Shown: piece after piece, positions 5,208 to 11,464 of the stretch
Layout: each line of letters begins with the position of its first letter
How positions within the stretch are numbered: position 1 is the first letter of the stretch
Assembly: GCA_934662525.1 (NCBI GenBank)
Contig: CAKUKJ010000040.1
Location: 1-11,464 of the forward strand
DNA length: 11,464 nt
Origin: an uncultured Coriobacteriales bacterium
GTDB lineage: Bacteria > Actinomycetota > Coriobacteriia > Coriobacteriales > UMGS124
Reading direction: 5' to 3'
Notes under the pieces: generated by a model
Seen by the model: the letters and a program-made list of their open reading frames with translations, nothing else
What the model was told of the DNA's origin: nothing
Database searches by the model: none
Made by a program: the position numbers and the translations under genes

Positions 5208-8200
5208 CTACCTCTCCTCCTTGGGACAGCCGCCGGCAAGCGGGCAGTGGCTGCACGAGTTTTTGCCGAAACGCGGGCGGGCTGCGACGCGGCCCTCGCG
5301 CAGCGGGGCGACCGCCTCTCTCACGGCCTGCTCCACGCGTGCGATGACGATCTCGACGCCTGGCGTGCCGTCGGGCCCGTCGAGGGGCACGCACCTCTTG
5401 CGCTGCAGGTACGCGGCCTTGTCGTCGCCGACAAGGCCCACTCGGCGCATGTCGAGGAAGCCCGCGCACTCGGGCTTCTTGTAGGAGACGTACAGCCCGC
5501 CGGCAAGGCCGAGCGAGGGCTCGGTCTGCCGCAGGGCCGCCATGTACATGAGAATCTGCGAGTGCTGGGGGAGCGGGTCGAGCGTCGCGGGGTCGTCGTC
5601 CGCGTCGCCCCTGCGCGTCGTCGGCAGCACGGGGCAGTGTCCGGCCTGCAGGCCGCCCTTGTAGTCCACGACCAGCGCGGCCGGCCTGTCCTCGTTGACG
5701 TCGATGCGGTCGATGAAGCCGTGGACGCGCACACCGGCGAACTCGACGGGGGCTTGCCCGGCGCCGCCGAACTCGACCTCGGTTCTCGCAGGCACGAACC
5801 CCTCGGGCATATACTGCTCGCGCTCAAGGCATTTGACGAGGTCGTTGCGGTAGCCGCGCATCCGTGCGCGCTCAAGCTCGGTGATGGGGACGAGGGGTCG
5901 CTCGGCCTGCGGCTGTGCCTCGCAGGCGTACCGGAAGCTCTCGTCGAACACGCCCTCCCAGAGCGTGCGAGGGGTGTCGGCCGTGATGCGCGCGATGCCC
6001 GTGCGCTGCCCTAGCAGGTCGTGGAAGCGCTCGAGCACCAGGTGGCAGAACGTGCCGCGCGAGCGGGGGGCGCCGAAGGGGACGTCGAGCCCGTCGGAGG
6101 GCAGCTTGCGCTCGTGGAGCCAGCGCATCGGGCAGTTGACGAGTGCCTCCAGGCTGCTGGGCGACCAGGCGGCGTCGGGCTTGGCGAGCAGCCCGGCAAG
6201 TGCGGGGTCGGCGAGCTCGAAGGCGGCGGGCTTGCAGGGCACGAGGGCGGGTGCGTAGGTCACGGGGCTTGCGAGCTGGGCGAACCCTTCCTCGCCCATG
6301 CCCATGGAGGGGATGGTGCCCGAGGCGGGCAGGCCGGTCGCACGGTCGAGGTCGTCCAGGCTCGAGGGGTCCTCGCGGTAGCAGTCCACGAGCTCCTCAA
6401 GCAGCGCGCAGGGCCGCAGGGGCTTTGCCTCCTCGTCGGCCAGAACGCGCTCGACCACCACGACGCCGCCGGTTGCCTCGATGGCGGTGCGGAACGTGCG
6501 GCGCAGCTGGGCGATCTGCCCGGCGCCGCCAGAAAGGCCGAGGGCCTGCCAGAGCGCCGACCGCATGTCGACGCGCTCGCGCAGGGGGTAGGCGTCGGCC
6601 GTGAGGTCGCACAGGACGGAGGCGCGCGGCTCAAGCGCGTCCATCTCTCCGGGCTCAACGACGCGCACGGCGTTGGGGCTCGCCTGCAGCGCGCGCGCCT
6701 GCATCTGCGCGCCGATGTCGCTGGAGGGCACGCTGACCCACCCCTGGGGGGTCGAAAGCGCGCCGAGCAGCCATTCGAGCACGTCTGAGTCGGGGTCGGC
6801 TCCCATGAGCGAGCGCCACTCCTCGACGCCGCGGGCGATGCCCGCGATGCAGGCGCGCTCAAAGGCGTCGTCGGGAGACGTCGTCTGCGGCGCTCGCGAC
6901 GCAAGCGTGCCGAGAACCCAGGCAAGGTCCTTGGGCGCATCCGGGAGGGCGTTGCCGCAAGGCTCGCCCGCCCCCGCCGAGCCTGCGCCCTCGCGTGCGC
7001 GCTCGTCTTGGATGATGAGCTGTTCGGCCAGGTCGCGCACGTAGTCTCGTGCGCCTGTCATGCGGTTGCGCCGCCAGGTGCGGTCGAGCTTGAACGCCGC
7101 GCCTGCGGGCACGCGCATGTAGGGGTTGCGCGTGAGGTCGCTTGCCAGGGAGCGCAGGTCGGGCGCGGGCGCGTCGCCATGGCCCTGCGCCGCCTCCAAA
7201 AGACGCGCCCATGCCAGGGCAAACGAGCCGGCATGGCTGCGCGAGGCCTTCTCGGCGCCGCTCACGGCAAGGGATATGCCGCGCGGGGCGTGCTCGGAAA
7301 GGGGGCCCGCGAGGGCCTGCGCCAGTTCCAGCGGGCGGCGCGTCACGACCGCGATGTCGCGCGGCGCGATGCCGTCCTCCTCCACGAGCCTGCCTATCTG
7401 GCGGGCGATCAGCTCGCCTTCGGCGTAGCGGCCGGCAGGCAGGCATGCGCGCAGGGCGCCGGTGGCCGAGACGGGCTGTGCCGCCCCATCGCCGAACAGG
7501 GTGTCGGTCAACGCCGCAAGCTCGGGGGAACGGGCGGCGTGCGCATCGGCCTGTGCGGCCCTCCCCGCCCATGCCGACTGCTCAAGGAGCCCCGCGGCCC
7601 CGGTATGTGCGACCGTGACGCCAAGGGCGCTTGCGGCCTCCTCGATTTGCCGCGCGACCTGCCGCTCTGCCTCGAACGCCGCGTTTGTTCCCAGGCAGCC
7701 CACAAGCGTCGCGCCCGCATGCTTGCAGGCTTGCCCCGCAAGCGCGATGGACGCGCCCTCAAGATTCCAGCACCCGTCGATGACGAGATGCTGCCATCCT
7801 GCCTCGGGCATGCGCCCCGCCAGCTCGCGCATGGCGCTGCCGGGCTCGATGAGGCCCCGCGCCCGCACAAGCTCGAAGTAGCCCTTGCACGCATCCATGA
7901 GCTCGCGCTGCGCGGGGGTGAGCCCGGCGCGCTTGTCGTCGCCCTCGTCGTCCGCTTCCGGCGCCTCGAACGCGTCCAACCCCGCGCCTGCCTGCACGAT
8001 GGCGCTCAGGCTGCCCACCATGCCGGCCGAGCGCAGCGACGGGCACCGCCAGTCTCCCTGGTCAAGCACCCTTTTCACAAGCAGCTTCCTCTGGAGGCCG
8101 CCGAGGGGCGCCCGGCCGTCGCCATACAGCGCCCAGCGCCCGGCGGCCCAGTCCTCCAGCGTGGCGACCTCCACGCCTGGCAGGCCCGCGCCCGCATCTG

Positions 8201-8354
8201 CCAGGCGCCTCTTCACCGAGAGCGCGACGTCTGCGGTGGGCACAATCCATGCGACGCGCTTGCCGTCGGCGAGCAGCTCGCGCACGGCGGCATACGCGCA
8301 CGCCGCCCTCTCGCTGCGGTTGCGCGCGTCTACGACCCTGAGTTCACCCGGCAT
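5208..8354 (-). CDS. addB: AddB-type nuclease subunit of the AddAB complex
   Basis: A 1048-residue partner of the helicase encoded 2 bases downstream. In the family this subunit scans for Chi and cuts the other strand. The C-terminal nuclease is complete by eye: H771 (GTFCH), D882 (HGFIDRID), D897-Y-K899, and Q933/Y937. Four cysteines fit the AddB iron-sulfur staple: C741 (LVNCPMRW) before the nuclease, and C1034-x2-C1037-x5-C1043 at the C-terminus. The N-terminal region (1-330) has the broad look of a decayed helicase fold (RVAWIVPTADVALSVKRRL, 33-51) but no GxxxxGK[ST], unlike B. subtilis AddB; RexB proteins also lack it. The start at 8354 is chosen because AAGGGAG lies about 7 bases upstream. 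The frame is open 38 codons further, but that part is not family-like and runs back through the promoter gap. It is called AddB rather than AdnA on the basis of the iron-sulfur cysteines and gene order; RexB would be an equivalent name. Confidence 0.85.
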   Translation of the reverse strand: MPGELRVVDARNRSERAACAYAAVRELLADGKRVAWIVPTADVALSVKRRLADAGAGLPGVEVATLEDWAAGRWALYGDGRAPLGGLQRKLLVKRVLDQGDWRCPSLRSAGMVGSLSAIVQAGAGLDAFEAPEADDEGDDKRAGLTPAQRELMDACKGYFELVRARGLIEPGSAMRELAGRMPEAGWQHLVIDGCWNLEGASIALAGQACKHAGATLVGCLGTNAAFEAERQVARQIEEAASALGVTVAHTGAAGLLEQSAWAGRAAQADAHAARSPELAALTDTLFGDGAAQPVSATGALRACLPAGRYAEGELIARQIGRLVEEDGIAPRDIAVVTRRPLELAQALAGPLSEHAPRGISLAVSGAEKASRSHAGSFALAWARLLEAAQGHGDAPAPDLRSLASDLTRNPYMRVPAGAAFKLDRTWRRNRMTGARDYVRDLAEQLIIQDERAREGAGSAGAGEPCGNALPDAPKDLAWVLGTLASRAPQTTSPDDAFERACIAGIARGVEEWRSLMGADPDSDVLEWLLGALSTPQGWVSVPSSDIGAQMQARALQASPNAVRVVEPGEMDALEPRASVLCDLTADAYPLRERVDMRSALWQALGLSGGAGQIAQLRRTFRTAIEATGGVVVVERVLADEEAKPLRPCALLEELVDCYREDPSSLDDLDRATGLPASGTIPSMGMGEEGFAQLASPVTYAPALVPCKPAAFELADPALAGLLAKPDAAWSPSSLEALVNCPMRWLHERKLPSDGLDVPFGAPRSRGTFCHLVLERFHDLLGQRTGIARITADTPRTLWEGVFDESFRYACEAQPQAERPLVPITELERARMRGYRNDLVKCLEREQYMPEGFVPARTEVEFGGAGQAPVEFAGVRVHGFIDRIDVNEDRPAALVVDYKGGLQAGHCPVLPTTRRGDADDDPATLDPLPQHSQILMYMAALRQTEPSLGLAGGLYVSYKKPECAGFLDMRRVGLVGDDKAAYLQRKRCVPLDGPDGTPGVEIVIARVEQAVREAVAPLREGRVAARPRFGKNSCSHCPLAGGCPKEER

Positions 8355-8385
8355 GGCGGCTCCCTTCCCGTTTACAGTCGCACCC

Positions 8386-8394
8386 AGTATCTCA
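8386..8394 (-). promoter_or_regulatory. Candidate extended -10 promoter of addBA
   Basis: On the minus strand TGAGATACT (8394-8386) matches an extended -10 at TG and 4 of 6 core positions. No good -35 stands 16-18 bases upstream. Transcription would start near 8379 and give a leader of about 25 bases to the ATG at 8354. A promoter is expected somewhere in 8355-8466, because a terminator isolates addB from the upstream genes. Confidence 0.3.
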
Positions 8395-8466
8395 CCTGCC
8401 CCGGACAGAAACCCCCTCGTGCCTGCCCTGCCGCACAAACACAAACCGCCAAGCCGCCTCGCCCCC

Positions 8467-8501
8467 AAAACAAGACGAGGGCCCCTTGCGGAGCCCCCGT
8501 C
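8467..8501 (-). terminator. Intrinsic terminator of the ABC transporter operon
   Basis: Reading minus, GACGGGGGCTCC (8501-8490) pairs over 12 positions with GGGGCCCTCGTC (8485-8474), with two G-T wobbles and the tight loop GCAA. TTGTTTT follows (8473-8467). It lies 41 bases past the permease stop and separates that operon from addBA. Confidence 0.85.
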
Positions 8502-8541
8502 TGCATCGTGCCGGGCAAGCCAGGCTATGCCACGCCCCTCG

Positions 8542-11001
8542 CTACTCCTGCACCTTGAGCGCCAGCGCCAGCGGGATGCGCCGGATGGCCCGCAGGTGCA
8601 CCCATGCGACCACCAGGTAGGTCGCCACGCCCACGGCCAGGTCTATCCCGATGGCCTCAGGCGGGATGTACAGCACGATATTGCCTGCATAGCTCGCCAA
8701 CACCGCCTTCATAAGCGCCGTGATGGCCGCGATGATGATCGGCAGGCTTGCCACAAGCGACACCACGACGGTCACGGTGATGCTGCGCACGTAAAGCGCC
8801 GAGATCTCGCGGTCGCGGTAGCCGAACACCTTCATGTAGCTGATGGAGCGGCCCGCCCGGTCGATGACGGTCTTCGTGAGCAGGTACATGAGCACAAAGT
8901 AGATGACGACGGCCACAAAGAGCAGCATCTGCATCATGTCGCCCATGGAGTCGGTCATCTGGTCGGCAATCGCCTGCATGCTGTCGGGCGTGACCTCGCT
9001 GGCCACATAGCGCGCGTTGAAGTTGAGCGGCTCGTTGGACACATAGCCGTTGAAATACGTGTCGGCGTTCCCGAGCAGCGCGTTGAAGTCGTCGATCGAC
9101 ATGTAGACGGCCATCGTCGTCTCGTTGCCCCAGGTGCCCGAAACCTCCAGCTCGTAGGTCTTGCCGCGGTACTTGTCGATGAGCTCCATGGTGTCGCCCA
9201 CCGCAAGGCCGCACTTCTCGGCGATGCCGGGCGTGATGACGAGCCTGCCTGCGCCCACGTCGAGCCCCTGCCAATAGGTGGAGCCGTCCACGACGCCATA
9301 GAGCGTGATCTCCTCGTTGGAGGCGTCGTGGGCACGCGGCGTCTCAAGCGAGTAGGCGGCGAAGCGCTCCGCCTGGGCAATCGCCTCGTCGGAGTTCTCG
9401 GCCGTGTTCACGTACACCGCGTCGTCGCCCTCGTAGGCTTTTGCCTTGGCCGCGAGCTTGAGCAGCGAAAGCGCGCCGAACGAGTCGCGGTCGCCGAAAA
9501 GGTACTCCTCTATCTGGGAGAACGTCTCGCGTTCCTCCTGGGTGGCGTCGATTTTGAGCGGCGTCTTCAAGATGTACTGATGCTGCGCGACCATGTCCTC
9601 GCCCAGCATGTCGGCGTACTTGTTCATCGTGGGCAGCACGGAGAGGCCGAAGAGCAAAAGCAGGCTTGCCAGCGACATGCCGAAGAAGAGCACCACGTAG
9701 TTGGGGAGGTTGCGCATGAAAAGGCGCAGGCGGAAGCGCGAGTTGAACGGCAGGCCCGCCGGCAGGCGCAGGTTGCGGCGGCTGCGCTTGCGGGCGGCCT
9801 CGTGGCGCAGGAACTGCAGCGGCGTGGCCGACATGTGGCGAAGCAGGCCCACGAGCGTGATGCCCACAAGCAACACGAACGGCACGACCGTCGTCAGCGC
9901 AAACGTGCTCCAGTCCCATACGGGCGCAAAGGGCGGGAAGTTGTAGGAGTTGTAATAGAGGTCCTTCATCGCATAGACGACGGCTCCGTAGCCCAAGACG
10001 TTGCCGGCCACGCATGCCGCCAGCCCCACGCGCGTGGGCATCGCGAGGTAGTGGCGCACGATCTCGCCGCGCGTGTAGCCCATCGCCATGAGCGTGCCGA
10101 TGGCGGCGCTCTCCGCCTCGATGGTGGACCCGGTGAGCACCACGAAGACGAACGCCATGATGACGACGATGATGAAGAACATCGCCTCCCACATCGTCGA
10201 GTCGCCCTCGGTGTCGTTCAGCGCATAGTTGATGCCCTGGTTGGAGTCGGCGTCGACGAAGTCGGTGACCACCGTGTCGTGCTCGCCGGCCGCGCTCATC
10301 ATGTCGGTTTCCAGCTCGGTGCGCTCCGGCAGGGCCATGGTGCGGTCGTGCAGCACAAACGCATAGGTGTAGCTGGGAGAATAGTTGTCGGTGTCGGCCA
10401 TGAGCGCGTCGAATTCGGCAGGCGCCACCTCGGCTTGCCCAAAGCTCAGCGCGTTGATGGTGAAGTCGGAGTTGCTTTTGAACGAGGCACAGTAGTCGGG
10501 CAGCGTCATGATGCCGCATATGGTGTAGGTGCGCCCCTGCAGCTCGACCTGGTCGCCCACGTCCAGGCCCGCGTTGGAGGCGAAGACGCGGTCGAGCGCG
10601 ACCTGCCCCGCCTCGGTGGGCGCGGCGCCCGCGACGTAGGAGGCCACATCCACCTGGTCGCGCGTTTGATACACGCGCACGGTCGCATCGAGGTCGCCCC
10701 CGTCGGCGGCGGCCCCGGGAATGCGGGCTGCCATGTCGAAGCTGAAGAGCTCGTACACGTCGGCCCCGAGGTCCTCGATCGCGGCGATCGCCTCGTCGGT
10801 GCCCTCGAAGTTCGTGGTGAAGCGGCCGTCTTCCACCGTGTAGTCGCTGCGGAAGGTGCCCATGATGCTCTGGATCGACGACGCGGCGACGAGGAAGCCC
10901 GACACCAGGGCGCACGACAGTGCCATGAGCAGGAAAATCCCCAGGTATTTGCCCAGATTGTGCTTGAGTTCGCGCGGAAGGCGCTTTGCGAGCGGAGACA
11001 T
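8542..11001 (-). CDS. Two-domain FtsX-like ABC transporter permease
   Basis: An 819-residue membrane protein that probably works with the ATPase encoded just upstream in an exporter or mechanotransmission complex of the MacB/LolCDE/FtsX superfamily. Hydrophobic segments by eye: 20-41, 273-293, 323-345, 366-387, 434-457, 690-709, 740-767 and 784-805, giving eight. The layout is an internal duplication: one helix, an external domain (about 42-272), then three helices, and again one helix, an external domain (458-689), then three helices. Each half carries the FtsX signature after its second helix (ESAAIGTLMAMGYTRGEI, 297-314; RSISYMKVFGYRDREISAL, 718-736). The basic loop 397-430 is probably cytoplasmic. 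The layout is like that of E. coli YbbP, although I see fewer helices. The start at 11001 lies 6 bases after the ATPase stop. Only a weak GGTAGG stands upstream, so translation probably depends on coupling. The substrate is unknown; a drug, lipid or lipoprotein role is possible but unsupported. Confidence 0.88.
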   Translation of the reverse strand: MSPLAKRLPRELKHNLGKYLGIFLLMALSCALVSGFLVAASSIQSIMGTFRSDYTVEDGRFTTNFEGTDEAIAAIEDLGADVYELFSFDMAARIPGAAADGGDLDATVRVYQTRDQVDVASYVAGAAPTEAGQVALDRVFASNAGLDVGDQVELQGRTYTICGIMTLPDYCASFKSNSDFTINALSFGQAEVAPAEFDALMADTDNYSPSYTYAFVLHDRTMALPERTELETDMMSAAGEHDTVVTDFVDADSNQGINYALNDTEGDSTMWEAMFFIIVVIMAFVFVVLTGSTIEAESAAIGTLMAMGYTRGEIVRHYLAMPTRVGLAACVAGNVLGYGAVVYAMKDLYYNSYNFPPFAPVWDWSTFALTTVVPFVLLVGITLVGLLRHMSATPLQFLRHEAARKRSRRNLRLPAGLPFNSRFRLRLFMRNLPNYVVLFFGMSLASLLLLFGLSVLPTMNKYADMLGEDMVAQHQYILKTPLKIDATQEERETFSQIEEYLFGDRDSFGALSLLKLAAKAKAYEGDDAVYVNTAENSDEAIAQAERFAAYSLETPRAHDASNEEITLYGVVDGSTYWQGLDVGAGRLVITPGIAEKCGLAVGDTMELIDKYRGKTYELEVSGTWGNETTMAVYMSIDDFNALLGNADTYFNGYVSNEPLNFNARYVASEVTPDSMQAIADQMTDSMGDMMQMLLFVAVVIYFVLMYLLTKTVIDRAGRSISYMKVFGYRDREISALYVRSITVTVVVSLVASLPIIIAAITALMKAVLASYAGNIVLYIPPEAIGIDLAVGVATYLVVAWVHLRAIRRIPLALALKVQE

Positions 11002-11007
11002 GGCGGC

Positions 11008-11464
11008 CTACCAGGTGAGGTCGGCCGCGCGCATGCGGGAGGCATTGAGCTCGTCGGCGGCGAGGCGGCCGTCGTGCAGGCGCAGCACGCGATGGGCCAT
11101 ATGGCGGATGGCGTCGTTGTGGGTGACGATGACGACCGTGCAGCCGTACCGTTCGTTCACGTCCTCGATGAGCTGGAGGATCTCCTTGCTTGTTGCGTAG
11201 TCGAGGGCGCCGGTGGGCTCGTCGCACAGAAGCAGCCCCGGGTTCTTCACGAGGGCGCGGCCGATGGCGCAGCGCTGCTGCTGGCCGCCGGAGACCTGGT
11301 TGGGAAACTTGTCGCGCTGCTCCCACAGGCCCAGCGAGCGCAGCAGGTCGTCGATGGGCAGCGGGTTTGCGCTCAGGTGCTGCGTGACCTCGATGTTCTC
11401 GCGCACGGTGAGGTCGGCCACGAGGTTGTAGAACTGAAAGACAAAGCCCAGCTCGCGGCGGCGG
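11008..11464 (-). CDS. ABC transporter ATPase, MacB/LolD-type (start lies off the window)
   Basis: The C-terminal 151 residues of a cytoplasmic ATPase that powers the FtsX-like permease encoded 6 bases downstream. The frame is open to the right edge, so the true start and the Walker A lie outside. The first visible residues, [18 protein letters not shown], contain the Q-loop Gln and the lid pattern of the LolD/MacB family. Further motifs: signature VSGGQQQR, Walker [13 protein letters not shown] with the catalytic Glu, the D-loop, and the switch His in VIVTHND. The GTG at 11421 is not a credible start because conserved Q-loop sequence precedes it in frame. All visible catalytic residues are intact. 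The family assignment is firm; the substrate is not indicated. Confidence 0.95.
   Translation of the reverse strand, partial: RRRELGFVFQFYNLVADLTVRENIEVTQHLSANPLPIDDLLRSLGLWEQRDKFPNQVSGGQQQRCAIGRALVKNPGLLLCDEPTGALDYATSKEILQLIEDVNERYGCTVVIVTHNDAIRHMAHRVLRLHDGRLAADELNASRMRAADLTW

Noticed and set aside
7008..8558. A 516-codon plus-strand frame antisense to addB that continues through the promoter gap
   Set aside because: No recognisable domain or start signal. Stop-free antisense frames are expected at this GC content, and it crosses the terminator at 8467-8501.
9344..11326. A 660-codon minus-strand frame overlapping the permease and ATPase
   Set aside because: The translation is Arg/Pro/His-rich without motifs. 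The overlapping frames hold clear FtsX and ABC motifs.

Overview
The window comes from a high-GC bacterium with dense, short-spaced genes and strong Shine-Dalgarno (SD) sites. The GC-rich, Ala/Arg-rich coding style and the mix of HypA, an AddAB-type nuclease and an FtsX-type ABC exporter would fit an actinobacterium of the Coriobacteriia (Eggerthellaceae-like). That placement is inference from style only. Most of the window reads on the minus strand.

Layout from left to right. (1) Positions 46-613 hold a small two-gene toxin-antitoxin-like operon on the minus strand. The putative toxin is first, the ribbon-helix-helix antitoxin second, and a bidirectional hairpin terminator closes it. Its promoter contains a TACTAC/GTAGTA palindrome and direct repeats that look like an autoregulatory operator. 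The cassette is visibly less GC-rich than its surroundings and looks acquired. (2) Divergent from it on the plus strand is a lone hypA (764-1192), a nickel metallochaperone for hydrogenase maturation. It has a strong hairpin in its leader and two tandem hairpins after it, the second a typical terminator. (3) Convergent with hypA is an addB-addA pair on the minus strand (8354 down to 1336), about 7 kb. It encodes a two-subunit helicase-nuclease for double-strand-break end processing. The helicase and nuclease motifs of AddA are intact. AddB keeps its nuclease and iron-sulfur cysteines but shows no Walker A motif. (4) Upstream of addB, and separated from it by an intrinsic terminator, are a large two-domain FtsX-like permease (11001 down to 8542) and its ATPase, which runs off the right edge. 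Together they form an ABC exporter or mechanotransmission complex of unknown substrate.

The gene pairs (toxin/antitoxin, addB/addA, ATPase/permease) are each spaced by 2 to 6 bases. In the first two pairs the SD of the second gene is made from the last codons of the first, which suggests translational coupling. There is no gene-free stretch over 300 bases. The gaps (1-77, 614-763, 1193-1335, 8355-8541) are accounted for mainly by terminators and promoter or leader elements. I see no RNA gene, CRISPR array, insertion sequence or attachment site. I found no clearly unprecedented system. The toxin-antitoxin cassette with its operator, the hypA leader hairpin and the non-canonical AddB are the parts most worth a second look.
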